NCBI GenBank assembly: GCA_002007465.1
Contig: LNAC01001840.1
Location: 1 to 64,000, forward strand
Source: Ailurus styani
Taxonomy: Eukaryota; Chordata; Mammalia; Carnivora; Ailuridae
Direction: 5' to 3'
DNA: 64,000 bases
The notes beneath the pieces are model-generated. The model was given only the letters and a program-made list of their open reading frames with translations, was not told the DNA's origin and searched no databases. Both the position numbers and the translations under genes were made by a program. Shown here piece by piece: positions 46,260-58,450 of this stretch. Every line of letters begins with the position of its first letter. Within the stretch, counting starts at the first letter, position 1.

Positions 46260-46440
46260 TCTCTGGTAGTCCTCACAACAACCAGCCTTTACTGAGTGTC
46301 CGCTCCTTTGCAAATCCCTTAGTTATATGTCCCCATTGCCCCTGCCTGAAAAGAGGTGTCTCCATCCCCCTTTTTTAACCTGAAACAATGAAATCACAGA
46401 GGTTTAGGAAAATTAAATGGTTTGTTCATGGGGCAAGGTC
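46260..46440 (-). repeat. MIR SINE
   Basis: 'tcacaacaaccagccttta', 'gaaatcacagaggtttagg' and 'tggggcaaggtcagcctct' fit decayed antisense MIR. Confidence 0.6.
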
Positions 46441-46584
46441 AGCCTCTGAACCCATGTCCTCGTGGCTCTCAGGCCTGTCTGTCTGCCTTGCCTCATCTCT
46501 GTGAAGGACCAAAGGGGGTGGAAACAACAGTGTATGGCTTGCACTCAAGAAGTTAATGAAAGTGTCAGGGACAAGGGACATAGA

Positions 46585-46700
46585 GCTGAGTACTGGAGTG
46601 CTGGCTCTGGATGTGACATCAAATGGCAGAGTCAGCCCAGCTCCTTAGCTTCTTTGTCTGTAGAATGGACATCATAAATCTACCAGCTTGCCAGGGAAGC
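46585..46700 (+). repeat. MIR SINE fragment
   Basis: 'gagtgctggctctggatgt' and 'tctgtagaatggacatcat' fit sense MIR. Confidence 0.55.
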
Positions 46701-46839
46701 ATTGAGTCCTAAAGGCAAAAATCCCTTCCAGGACTCTAGTGCAGTGAGAATAGACCTCAAGGCACTTCCCTGGGGCATTCTCTTGCTCCTGCCCCATCTC
46801 CCCTTAACCCTGGGCACAACCGGAGGCACTACCCCTCCT

Positions 46840-47215
46840 GTTCCTTGAATGAGCCCTGCTCCTTCTTGCCTCAGGGCCTTTGTGAGTAGGATTTCATCTG
46901 CTTGTGATGCTCTTTCCCTTTCTCTCACATGTTTTTTTTTTTTTAATCTTCCTTTCCTGATCTCCAGGTTAGATAAATTCCCTTTCTAAGCTCTACTCCT
47001 TATAATTTTTCTTCATAGCTTTTATCATGGTTTTTATACATTTGTAATGTGATTTAATGCACATCTTTTCCAACCAGACTGGGACTTTTCCCAGCTAGAC
47101 TAAATTTATAATGCCTGGGCCTCTGTTTTTATTCATGACTGCATCCCTAACAGATAACACTACATGGCAGTGTTAGACATGTGTTTGCTGAATGAAGGAA
47201 TGAATGAATGAACAA
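46840..47215 (+). repeat. L2 LINE 3' region
   Basis: 'cctcagggcctttgtgagt', 'tgatgctctttccctttct', 'tcatagcttttatcatggt', 'aaccagactgggacttttc' and terminal 'ctgaatgaaggaatgaatg' follow L2 through to its 3' end. One of the best preserved L2 copies here. Confidence 0.82.
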
Positions 47216-47343
47216 AAAAACACTGGTACATAGAAAGAATCCAATAAATTAAGGTATTGCTACTCTTATTATGTAAAGTACCAAGAATCAATTCAAGAGT
47301 TCCATGAAAACATTAGTTGACCATACAAGTGATAGCCTAAGGC

Positions 47344-47600
47344 AGGGTATTGGTTATCTCTTGCCACAGTGATGGTGAGTAACAAGTATAAAATGCAGTG
47401 GCTCAAAACCTTATGCATTTATTTAAAATCTGTGGTTCTTCTGGCCCCACTGAATATAACCCTTGGCATGTGGTTTTGTTGACCTTAGCTGAGCTCTCCT
47501 ACATGCAGGGAGCTGGCTGTCTGGGTGGCGCAGCAGAGATGACTGGGCAGCCCGACTCTGTGTGTTCTCACGGTGAAATCAAGCCGTCCTGTGTTCTAGC
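47344..47600 (-). mobile_element. Old LTR/MaLR-like fragment
   Basis: 'agtataaaatgcagtggct', 'tgtggttcttctggcccca' and 'gttgaccttagctgagctc' resemble the element at 38890-39400. Confidence 0.5.
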
Positions 47601-47856
47601 GCTGGCACACATCGCATTGACCTTAGAGAAACGTAGTGCAAAGTAGGAGGAGGAGCTCTGATTGTAAACAGTAGCTTTCTTCCTTTACATCTGCATTTTA
47701 CGCCTGTGTTTCCTGCTGGGCTGCTAGTTATTAGTTCCTGATGACAAATGGCAATAAATTCCGACATACTGAAGAAGTGAAGACTTATTTTCTGATTTTC
47801 CTGGTAGCATTTTCCATCTGGTCAGCTACCCTCCCCACCCCCCCATCCCCTGGCCT

Positions 47857-48231
47857 TTTTTTAAAAGTTTATTTATTTATTTACATTTATCTTTTAGAGT
47901 GCATGTGTATGCACAGGGAGATGGGGGAACAGCGGTGGGGAGAGATTTTTTTTTTTTTTTTTAGATTTTGTTTATTTATTTGACAGGGAGAGAAAGAGCA
48001 CACAAGCAGGGGGAGCAGCAGAGGGAGAGGGAGAAGCAGGGTCTCCAATGAGTGGGGAGCCCAATGTGGACCTCGATCCCAGGACCCTGGGATCATGACC
48101 TGAGTTGAAGGCAGGCACTTAACTGACTGAGCCACTCAGGCGCCCCTATTTATTTAAGTACACCCAAAGTGGGGCTTGACCCTGAGACCAAGAAGGGCCT
48201 GCTCCTCCAACTGAGCTAGCCAGGGGCCCTG
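47857..48231 (-). mobile_element. Older carnivore SINE interrupted by a second SINE
   Basis: Left part 'aaaagtttatttatttatt' and right part 'aaagtggggcttgaccctg' with head 'gagctagccaggggccct' belong to one tRNA-derived SINE of a different subfamily. The copy at 47950-48147 lies between them. Confidence 0.75.
47950..48147 (-). mobile_element. Inner Can-SINE of a nested pair
   Basis: T18-like run, 'gattttgtttatttatttg', 'gggatcatgacctgagttg', 'gagccactcaggcgcccc'. Complete from tail to head; target-site duplication not resolved because the host is also T-rich. Confidence 0.93.
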
Positions 48232-50900
48232 TAAACCCCTGTCTGAATTAACTGGGGGCTACTGAGCTGGAGAACAGAAACGGTTTAAGTTTCTGACACA
48301 GTCTGAGATATGACAGATACCTGGGTTTTAATGGAAACACGGAGGATCAAATCGTCAGGGCTGTCTGTGTCAGTGGGCAGGGGCCTTGTGGCGTCCACAC
48401 TCAAGTTCAGCTTCTGCGTTGGCCTTGACAGATCGTAAGCTCTTTGTGATAGGCTTGTTGCCATTTCACTTTTTTCTTTCTGTCTTTCTCTCGGCTTACC
48501 TTCCCTTCTTCATCCTTTTTTTTTTTTCCTCTTTCCTTCTTTGAATAATCATTCCACAGGCAAGAGTGAAGTTTGTTTCTATTTATTCCAGTTATTTTGG
48601 TTATTATTTGCTCCTTTCCTTTCTGCACAAGTAGTTTCTCTCCCACAGCATTCCTTAATGAATTCTCGTGTTCTGGAAACATTCACTCCATAGCTTTGGA
48701 CATATTTCACTAAGGCAAGGTAGAAAAATCATTGATCCTTGTTATCAGTTAATGACCCAGAGCTGGTTATCGTGGGAATAAGTACTAAATAGAACAATCT
48801 GCTGTATTTCTCTTTGCAACTCTACTCCCTTACTTAAATGTCTAGGAAATTATAGAAATTCCTATAATTACAGAAATTATAATGAAATGTATAAAATATC
48901 CAACTTCAAAGAACTCCAATTTTACAAATTGAGGAAACTGAAGTTCCAAAAGATAATAAGTGGTTAAAACTGAATAAAAGATTTATGTAATTCATGATTA
49001 TGTTGCTGTTTCATACCAGCGAGCCAGGCTCAGCAAATACTTCCATGTTTCTGCCCCTTCTCACTGGTGTCAGTCTGTTTCAGGGTCAGTAATGATGAAG
49101 GTAATCAGAGTCTTCTCTTTCAACCTGACTGGTGGTAGAGACTGGTGGTGGCTGAGGAAAGTGACCTCCTATCTCAATCATCCTGGTCACTTCTTTTTCC
49201 CAAATCCAGCTCTTTCCACTTCATTGATCAAATATGAAAACACTGATATTTTTAATCCGAGGAGAAGCGACTGAGAAGTCCACATTATATCACAACAATA
49301 TCTGGGTTGGCAAACTCCACTGGAAGAAGATTCTACACTCAGGTGAAAAAAATAATCTAGTGAATACAGAAATCATTAATTTAAATGTATCCGTTTAAAC
49401 TTGCAACAGATGTCTTCTGAAGTATAAATTTAAAATTGTGAATATCATATCTAGATTAGGCTTTGCTAAAACTCTCTAAAAATGTATTGTAGAATTACCT
49501 AGAAAGTAGTTAATATATACTTCTTAACTGAGGCTTTAGGGACTGTGAACCCATTTACTAAAGATTTCTTTTATAGCAACTATCCAAAGTAGTATTCTCT
49601 ACAAAGTAAAGGTTCCACTTATTTTGAAACATAAAAATGAAGCCACCACAGTGGTATCAATTAATCAAGAGATTACTCCTGGATTATTGGATAAAACCAG
49701 GCATTTCTAATTTATAAATAATAAAAACCCCACCACACACAAAGTTAATAATAATTTTTTTGCAAGGTCCCAGTTCATCTGCTATCAAATACCCCATAAT
49801 ACACAAATATCATGATCATATTGTACTTTTTATTGCATTATTACTAGTTTTGTGTTAATCTTATTAATGAAAATTGGCATAATGGTAAATGGGCAAGGAT
49901 TTATTAAATCACCGGTAAATGGCAAGGATTTATTAAGTCACCAAATGGTTATTAGGATAATTGAAATAAGTAACCTGATTCTTATGTTCGGCTGACTGAC
50001 TCCATTCAGCCAAATAGCCCACCCTAGGATCACCTGTATCAGACATAGGGGAATAGGGAACATCGTCTGACACAGACCCCCAGTTTTGTGGACTGCGACC
50101 CATTCCTGGAGCCTCGACCTGTGTAGTTCTTTCTCTTCTAAAGCCCAATTTTATTCTTTCTTCTACATTCATCCATTTTTTTCATTGTAGAACAAAGATG
50201 ATTTCCTTGTTTCCTTTCCACAATCTTCGTCCCTGTCCCAGCTTCCCGGGGTCTGTCCTGTGCAGTAATGCACATCATTGTCCAGTCCCATCCAAAGGGG
50301 AGTCACACGAGCAATTTTTCCTCTGCCTTGTGCATTCTTCCTCTTTGTACTGAGTGACTGTAGGACTGGTTGAGGCCTCGATGCCTACAATGGTCTGTAG
50401 CAACAGCAACTAGTCAAGAGCCTGGAACTGCAGATTCCCTAGCCCTGTCCAGCTATTGGATTGGAACAGCCTGCTGTTGTTCTCAGAACTCTCTGAAGAC
50501 ACCATTTCCCTAATGGAAAATGCTGTCTTTCCTACTCCTCATGACTGATAGGTCAGAATATATTCTCTCTACTAGCTGGACCTTCATCTAGTGTCCTGCC
50601 CTAATTATAGATCAAGGTGCCACTCACTTTGGCCATTTGACTATTACTAACAGGCTCTTTCCAGAATACTTTGTGGATCATGTTCGTTTGTAGAATTGCA
50701 GATATCCTTTAAATAATAAACACATGTGTGTTATTAATTATACCAAAATAACCTTTATCCTTTGAAAACTAATATAGTTCCCATGACATAGTTGTTATGT
50801 CAACAGACGTTCAATTTTGATATTTGCTCAATTTCTTAATTGTGCATTGATCTGGTAAAATGTTGAAATCACAATTTTATGATTTTTTAAAGTTAGCTCA
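48232..50900. other. Mostly unique sequence, 2.7 kb
   Basis: Contains a pyrimidine-rich tract (about 48470-48545), a possible MIR core at 48890-48975 ('acaaattgaggaaactgaa') and a two-copy tandem duplication at 49884-49942. No gene recognised. Confidence 0.45.
49884..49942. repeat. Two-copy 29-30 bp tandem duplication
   Basis: 'ggtaaatgggcaaggattt' (49884-49913) and 'ggtaaatggcaaggattta' (49914-49942), each ending 'attaaRtcacc'; one indel and one substitution. Directly adjacent copies. Confidence 0.95.
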
Positions 50901-53744
50901 TGAGTGTGTGGATGTGAAGGAAAAGTTAATGGAAAATACGTTATTGTAAAAAACCATTCTAGTGAATATCTTTTATTCTTTTTTTTAAGGTATATTACAT
51001 GATTATAAAAGAACTATGAGACCCAGACAAGATCACAGGTTAGTGCATATAAATTATCAAAATGAGATTTTGAGAAATTAAATTTCTAGGGTCATCTACT
51101 TTGTGTGAGTTACAAAGCTAGGATCAGACCTTAACAGCTGTTTGACGATGGCGTGTAAATAAATTTCAAATTTGATTAACTAGCTAGTAATCTTAGCTAT
51201 TTTAGAGACATCAATCTGATTGTAGAGTTTAATGAAGATCTGCCTTGCAGTATATTCTAGATGAGAGTAAAAATCCAACAGTACTATGCCAAAACCCAAA
51301 ACACAAGGAATGCCAAGGTATAGGGCATACTCATTACCTGCCAATGCCATCACAGAATGTGTCTGTGCAGGACAGAGGCAAAATTTTAGATTTCTTGTCC
51401 TCTAGTACAATCCTTTGCTATAAACACATTTTGAAAAGGGGGTGCTTAAAGCATTGCTATGATTTATTTTCAAAAAGGTAAATTAGCAACCCATATCCCA
51501 TCCTAATAACACTCAGTGATTTGATATGCATATACCTCTATCCCACCTGTTTACATAAAGAATCATCCACACATTAAGGTATACCTGTCATCTGCCCATT
51601 AGTGAAACATCACTGCATTAAGAAGCTTTCAATACCCAATCTTTCTAATGTCGTTAGACAACCTTGACCTTCAATTTCTTGCAATGTGAATAATACTGCA
51701 TCATATCTACACAGAACGGTGTAATCATCTTTTCTATTTGTGGCACTAAGACAGTCAACAGTATTTGATACAATCAGCATGTGTCTTGATACGGAAGGCA
51801 CATGGTGACAAGCCTAACTGAATGTAGTTATTCGGCTGTCATGAAATGCACCTTATGGTGATAAACTTCCACCATAAAATTGGAAGACTATCACATAAAC
51901 ATGTTTCACAAAGAAATACACTAGCAGAATTCACTGCCGGGTTATTGTTGGAAAACAGTGTTCTATTTATTGTGCTGCGATTTTTACAGTACATGTCAGT
52001 GTTTGGGTGCTCATTACTTTTTACAATGAAGTAATTACTGGGTGGTGATTTCTTTATTCTGGACAACAATTCTATCTAATTAGTTAATGATAAATTGAAG
52101 TGGTTAGATTAGGGAAATTTGAATGGACATAGCAGGATAGGCTGATTTACGGTCTGTGGGAAGTATTGTGTTGTTTTAAATTTAGACTCTCAAACCAGAT
52201 GCACATTTTTTAACTTCATGGTAAATTATTTTTTCCTATCTGCCAGCTCTTTTTACCCCAATCTATGCTTTTTCTGTTTCTTTCTCTCTCTCTTTCTCTA
52301 ATATCACTGCATTATTGGTGAATAAAATAACATACTGATGGTTTGATAAAGTATCTGAGATACACCACTGAGGCTCCGGATATAATCATCATATATACTC
52401 ACATAACTCCTAAACTGATGATATACAACTTACTTAAAGGCATCTGTCCTTTAATTTTATTGTGACCCTGGGAGTAATACTCATATTCCACTGCCTGCTC
52501 TCTAGCTATGAAGGATAGAAGAAGGAGCTGCTCATGAAATCTGCATGCTAGGGAACCAGCGCCGCTGATTTTGCTGAGGAAAGGTCTTAAGATCTCATTT
52601 TCCCCTCACAGAGCTACGAACTATCTATATTTATCTGGCACCATCTTTATCACATATCCTGGATGTTCAGTCTGTATGTTTTGTAGAGCTCATGTCTTGA
52701 AAAATAGTCACAACCAACTTTGAATTTTATGTACAGTAAGGACAGGTTTTTAAAGACAGGTTTTTAAAGGTTGTTTTTAAAGAGAAGACTTAAAACTAAA
52801 GAGGGCCGTAGCCAGATACAAATCGAGTCCCATAGGACTCAGACCAAGCCATTCCCCTGGTGCCTGCTGGCAACGTAACTGGGTCTTCTGAATCCCCACC
52901 AGCCTATTAGAGGTAGCCCATGATGCTAATGTAAGATCTGCTGCTTTGGGGTTGATGGAGCACATGAAGGGATTCTCAAAAAACTGCAACTCAGAGAAGA
53001 GTCAAGGATAGAATGGAGGTGAGGGGTAAGGAAAGTAGGAAAAAGGAAAAGAATACAATAGGCAAGTAATCATTGAAAGAATACCATGGTAGCAATACTA
53101 ACTCAGACAAAAACAGATTTTAAAGGAAAACAATTGCTAGGAACAAAAAGGAGACACTAAATCATAATGAAAAGAGCAATCTACTGAGGATGTATTACAG
53201 TCATGTATATGAACCTCACAATACAGCCTTAAATATATATAAAACAAACACTGACTGGTTATATGGAGAAAATGAAAAAGCCACAATCATTGTAAGAGAT
53301 GTTAACATTGGCCTGTTGGAAAGAGATAGAAAAAAACTTCACAACTGATAAAATCTGGAGAGTTGATTGAAGGGAGGGGCCGGCCACTACTCAGTTTGAG
53401 TTTGATAGTCAGAAGGAAATGCAGCTCCAGTGTTGCTAGACCAGCCAATCTTTCAAGAGAAATTGGAACCAGGATTTTTAGGTAGGCTCTTCTTGAAAGT
53501 GTGACAGTTTAAGACCCCAGGATCTTCGTGACATAGTGCAGGCAACACAAACCAGGTCCCCAGCCAGGGTCAGTAACTGAGTTGACTAATGTCTGCCTTC
53601 CTTTTCACACAGTTTTTGAGGTTCAAATCTTGGTTTCTCTGTGGCTATGTCTTCAGTGGTGTTTCCTGGAAATAGGAGAAATAGTTCCAGAGAGAGAGAG
53701 AAGAGCAGATACAAAAACATCAAAAGGAACATGCTTATTGGTTC
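50901..53744. other. Unique sequence, 2.8 kb, with possible conserved block
   Basis: No repeat recognised. 51840-52100 is a complex repeat-free block with TAAT-core motifs. A perfect 14 bp tandem duplication 'gacaggtttttaaa' is at 52741-52754 and 52755-52768. No coding exon supported. Confidence 0.45.
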
Positions 53745-53945
53745 AAGAACCGGGAGCCAGTGTGGGTAAGGGAAGTGGGCAGGCCAGATGCTATAAGACC
53801 TTCTAGACCAGAGAAATGATTTCGAATTATTTCGGTGTGGTGGAAAGCCACTGGTGGGTTGAGGGCAGGGAAACGACAAGATCTGATCCACATTTTGAAA
53901 TCAACACTCTGGTTGTTATGTGGAAATATGGAGTAGGGGATTAAC
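53745..53945. repeat. Ancient mammalian repeat, unclassified
   Basis: 'gatgctataagaccttcta', 'gtggaaagccactggtggg', 'cgacaagatctgatccaca' and 'caacactctggttgttatg' follow a common ancient repeat ('agggccttgtaggcc...gaagccattggagggtt'). Family name not certain. Confidence 0.55.
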
Positions 53946-54055
53946 ATGGAGTTCTTTGCCTAGCTTGGGCTCATTGATGTGGCTCTGTTTTTCCTTTACC
54001 TATTTGTAACTTTGGGGAAAGCCTAGAAGTCAGAACACTATTTAGAAGTCTTGGG

Positions 54056-54195
54056 GGGTGGGAGGGTAGGGATAGGGTGGATGGGTTATGGACATTGGGG
54101 AGGGTTTGTGTTTTGGTGAATGCTGTGAAAGATGTAAGCCTGATGATTCACAGACCTGTACCCCTTGGGCAAAGAATAAAAATAAAATTAAAAAA
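54056..54195 (+). mobile_element. L1: Very short young L1 3'UTR insertion with TSD
   Basis: About 140 bp of the young L1 3'UTR starting inside its G-rich tract and ending with an A-rich tail. Duplication 'aagtcttggg' at 54046-54055 and 54196-54205. It split a MIR element (continuing at 54200-54345). Confidence 0.93.
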
Positions 54196-54199
54196 AAGT

Positions 54200-54345
54200 C
54201 TTGGGTAAATCCCTTAAGCTCTCTAAACTTCTGTGTTTTTATCTATTATGTGGAGATAATACCTGTTCAGCTTTATTCTACAATATTGTTGAATTAAATG
54301 AGATAGTATAAATTAAAGTGGGCATCTACTACACACATGTAAGAG
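54200..54345 (+). repeat. MIR SINE, right part, split by L1
   Basis: 'aaacttctgtgtttttatc', 'atgtggagataatacctgt', 'gttgaattaaatgagatag' are sense MIR. Sequence before the L1 (about 53985-54045) may be its diverged left part. Confidence 0.75.
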
Positions 54346-54670
54346 GTAGTGTTTATTATCGAGGTCATAGTGCTAGTGATTATAATAGCAAAAAAGATAA
54401 AAATCTGACATTAGACTATCTTGGCTTCACCATGTACCCCAGTTAGGTGAATCGAATGAATGTTGTACAATTAATAGTAGCAAATCCTTCTCTTATGGGA
54501 GTAGACAGTACTTCTGGGATTACATTAACTCACAAATGCCTGCCTGGATTTTGTTGACCTAGTCCAAATATATAAAAAAAACTTTTTTTTTTAAACCTCT
54601 GTTCCTAATCTTTGAACACTTAGGACAAGATTCATCACCTACATTATTTTTTCTACCAGTGGCCAACTGG

Positions 54671-54701
<31 letters not shown>

Positions 54702-54924
54702 CCAACTGCTATTTTCACAGAAATCTTTTGTGAGTGCTCTTGGCATCAGGTAGATGAGAGTAGAGGCTCTAGTAGCTGAATTGGTGTGCTGTTTGCTCTT
54801 TCCATATGCAGCCAGTTTTATCTGAGAGGCTGTTTCCTCCCAGGAGCTTGGAATGTGGGTCTGACATAGCCTAAGGAGGCAAAGTGGTATGTCAAAATAT
54901 GTTCAAAATTGGGAGGTGGACAGG
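54346..54924. other. Unique sequence
   Basis: Apart from the (TTTTG)n run nothing is recognised. Confidence 0.4.
54671..54698. repeat. (TTTTG)n simple repeat
   Basis: About five uninterrupted TTTTG units. Confidence 0.95.
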
Positions 54925-55115
54925 AAAAACTTGACTTTAAATGCAAGTCAGTTTAGCTGGTTTTGGGATCTTGAACAAAATTTTGAAACTTTGAGCCTCA
55001 GTTTGCTTCTATAGAAAATGAAAATAATAATGCTTGCGCACCTGAGCTTGAGCTTTAAATAAAATCAGTGTACAGAGCACCCGGCATATTGTAGACACAT
55101 AAGTGATAGCTCCTG
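54925..55115 (+). repeat. MIR SINE
   Basis: 'gagcctcagtttgcttcta', 'gaaaatgaaaataataatg' and 'agagcacccggcatattgt' are sense MIR. Confidence 0.75.
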
Positions 55116-55427
55116 CTCTTCTCTTTGGGGCAAATCTCTTTGTCATAGCAGTGGGCTACACTGAGGGTGGGAGGTCCCTGTGTTACTAGAACTGGTTCTA
55201 GGTTGGTTCTAGAATTGTAGGAACAAGGATTGCAAGCCTGCTTCACATTGTCACTCTGGCCAGCTAGTTTGGATTTACTTTTCCACCCATGAAATGCCTA
55301 TCCTTAGAGCCCTTTCAGAAGTTTAAAAATTAAGGCCAGGCAATTATTTCTGGAACACTGTCGAAATGAGCACATTTTCTCTGAGGGTAGACCTCTGTCA
55401 TTAACTCATAAATATGAATTGACTTTC

Positions 55428-55621
55428 TTTTTTTAAGATTTATTTATCTATTAGAGAGAGAGAGCATGTACAAGAGCGGGAGGGGCAGAGAGAATCCTCA
55501 AGCAAGCTCCCCGGTGAGCACCAAGCCAGACTTAGTGGACTTGAACCCAGTACCCTGAAATCATGACCTGAGCAAAAATCAAGAACCAGCTGCTTAACTA
55601 ACTGAACCACCTAGGTGCCCC
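55428..55621 (-). mobile_element. Older Can-SINE with 13 bp TSD
   Basis: 'aagatttatttatctatta', GA-rich stretch, 'gaaatcatgacctgagcaa', head 'gaaccacctaggtgcccc'. Exact duplication 'tgaattgactttc' at 55415-55427 and 55622-55634, although the element itself is diverged. Confidence 0.93.
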
Positions 55622-55634
55622 TGAATTGACTTTC

Positions 55635-56480
55635 GCAGCGGCAAGTTAGGAGCACACAGAGCAGCCCTTGAAGACCCCACCCTGTGCATTGTGAAATCCT
55701 GGAATATTGCAATTAAAGTGCCTGCAGAAGGTCATCTCTTATCAATGACTCCTAATCTTTTAGTGTTAAAAACACCTGAGGCAGTCTGTCAAGGTCAAGT
55801 CATCTCCCCAGGAAATAGCTCCTTTACACTTGCACACAAAATTTTAATGTACAGTTTCAGAGTGTCCATAGTCCTTCTCATGTCCATGCATGAACCTCAC
55901 ATTAAAAGTCCACAGCTCTTTCAAGATTTTTTTAATTGTTTCAGCCCTAATTGGAACAGGAAACTGAGTCCTATATTCGTAGATTCCAGTTGGATGTATA
56001 ATTGCAGATTGAATTTCCCAGGAAAGAGACTTTGAGGTGGAGACTAGGAGCAGGGTGTTTATCAGGGAATGTTCTTGGGATTAACACCTGTTTGAGGGAG
56101 AGGAAAGAAGCCGAACTGGGCAAAGGGAGAAGTTGAGAAGCAATACCTTCTTAACAAGGCCCCAGCTGACTTCATGGGGACCTCTGGAGGTAAAATGGCC
56201 TTTCCAACCCATCCCAAGTTGGAGCAAGAGGTCCATCCAGGCTTCTTCATAGACTAGTCTTTGGATGTGGACTTGCCTGGGAGAAGCTGCCCCCTTCAAC
56301 TGAAGCAATCCTTGAAAGTGTTGACGACTAAGGCTCTCTGCTTGGATTACTCCCAGCAGTGGGGGAAATGAGTCCTTCAACCCTGAAGAAAGAATCTGGG
56401 TAGCACATTACAGCATCCACTTCAATCACATGAAGTGATTTGCCCAAGGTCACACATTATTTGTCAGAACAGCTGGGACA
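55635..56480. other. Unclassified; possible old LTR and a MIR trace
   Basis: 55990-56380 ('agggtgtttatcagggaat', 'agggagaagttgagaagca') vaguely recalls an old LTR, weakly. 56425-56465 'gtgatttgcccaaggtcac' is antisense MIR core. The 99-codon minus-strand frame at 56081-56380 has no known domain. Confidence 0.35.
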
Positions 56481-57439
56481 TGCCAACCTCCAGATTCTTA
56501 GCCAGTCATCTTACCATTCCCACTTCACCTCTTTGTTCATTGCTTCTAGTACACTTCATTCCCCTGTCAACACTTCTAAGCTCATTACCATTCTCCTTTG
56601 GAACTACTCTACCCCAGCCTGTTAGAGAGGAACATTTCCTTGAATATTGTCTAAGCCTCTTTGTGTAGGTTGTTAAATGTCCTGCTACTCTTGTGCAAGA
56701 CCAAATAACACCTGCACTTGGAAAAAAAGAACCTAATATTAAATTCCATTACTCAGCTCAGGAGCACAACAGACACAGAAAAGGTTCAAAAAGGGGCAAT
56801 GAAAAAGAATTGAGTCATAACTGGAGTATATAGAGTAATGAGTTTAATTTCCCAAATTCTCAATTTCCACCCTCAGTTCCAAACATGTTTCTTCTTATGC
56901 AATTTAGCCATAATTTCAGGGTAGCCTTACAGTGTATTGACTAAGAACTAATTAGTGTGTTCAAGCCTTTAATATGTCTGATTTGTGAATTGCAACTTTT
57001 GGAGTTTTTCTTTTTTTTTTTTCTATGCACGTTGACCAAAGCTAAACCATCTTTTAAATTCCTACCCTTGGAAATGAAGTCTTTTGCTGCCAAGGGAAGT
57101 CCCACAGATTTCTGATGGCAGCCAGGAAGCAAAATGAATGCATCTCTCTCTCTCTGATTTTTGATTTTGTCTATAAGAGTCAGTTCTCAAGAGAAGCCCA
57201 CTGTCTGACTTGGATGGAGATTGAACTAGGCCATATCCATGCCTCTCTTATGAGCATCTGGTCTATTTCCCTACCTGGTTTACTTTGGCATCCTTAAGAA
57301 GAGATCGTCTATGTCATAGTCAGAGACATCACAAATAGTCTCTGTACTATAGAAGGCTGTATTATCATAGACAGTCAGTATATATTTGCTATTAAGTACT
57401 GCAGTAGACATTACTAGGTTTCCCCAATATATGGCTCTC
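56481..57439. other. Unique sequence
   Basis: Contains a T-run at 57009-57022. Nothing else recognised. Confidence 0.4.
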
Positions 57440-57803
57440 TTCTTCTCAGAATACTTGTAGGTGGGTGGTTCCATGTAACTATTTCTGGCCAATAAAATCT
57501 TAGCAGACATGATGCAACTCATTTCCAGGTTGAGTTAGGAAAAATGCCGTGTATTATTCTCTTTTCACTTTTCCTCTGCTCTGGCAATAGCAAAGGAGGT
57601 CTTGTGTTGGAATAATGAAACCCCTCTCCCATCCTCCAAAAAGAGGAAGCCACCTTGATCTTTGAGTCATCATTTGGAGAATGGCTTTCACTGAGAATCA
57701 TCACAGTGGACTTTGAATTCATAAAAAATAAACCATCCCCTTGTAAAGCCACTGAGATTTTTGTGGTTACTGAAGCATAGCCTAGCTTATACTAACTGAT
57801 ATA
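57440..57803 (+). mobile_element. MaLR-type LTR (MLT1-group)
   Basis: 'tctggccaataaaatctta', 'aagccactgagatttttgt', 'gaagcatagcctagcttat' and 'actaactgatata' give the familiar 3' half and end of an MLT1-type LTR. Confidence 0.7.
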
Positions 57804-58234
57804 AGTGCTTTCCTTCATTTTTATCCAGCACCAAATTTACTTAAATCTGCATATTCGTAAACTCTTTCTCTCTGGGCTATAACACCCTAATAAACTCAGC
57901 TCTTGTATTCTCTGAGTACATACATGGATCAGAGTCTTCATCACTGCCCACTTATGAAGTAGGGCAATATTTCTTCACTCTTGCAATCTATGAACTAAGT
58001 ATAAGCCCAGGCTGGAGTAAGCATTCAATAGAAGTTTGTTAGACAATGAATTGATAAATGAATATCTCTTTTGGGGACAGTACGTGTGTGTGTTTTGCAT
58101 TCAGGCCTTTTCTAGTTTTGTTTGTTTTTGTTTTGTTTTGTTTTGTTTTGAACCTTCTACCAGTTCTAATTCACTCTTTCTTAAATTTCTTGCAGAAAGG
58201 GCAAGAGAGGACGAGAAGATATTTCAGATGAAAG
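57804..58234. other. Unique sequence with (TTTTG)n
   Basis: A TTTTG-type run spans 58116-58150. The 83-codon frame across it is chance. Confidence 0.45.
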
Positions 58235-58450
58235 GAGGCAGGGGTTGTAGAATCCACACTCTTGCTCATCATTTACTAGCTCTGTGACCTTAAGCAAGTT
58301 ACTGAGCTTCCTTAAACCTCATTTTTCTCCTCTGGAAAAATGCAGGTTAATAGGGCCTCCTTCACAGGGGTGATGTGAAGATTACATGAAACAATGTATG
58401 GAGACAGCCTAGCATGATGCCTTGCACAAAATATGTGATACATAACAAAT
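58235..58450 (+). repeat. MIR SINE
   Basis: 'tactagctctgtgacctta', 'agcaagttactgagcttcc', 'gatgtgaagattacatgaa', 'tgatgccttgcacaaaata' are sense MIR over nearly the full length. Confidence 0.85.
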
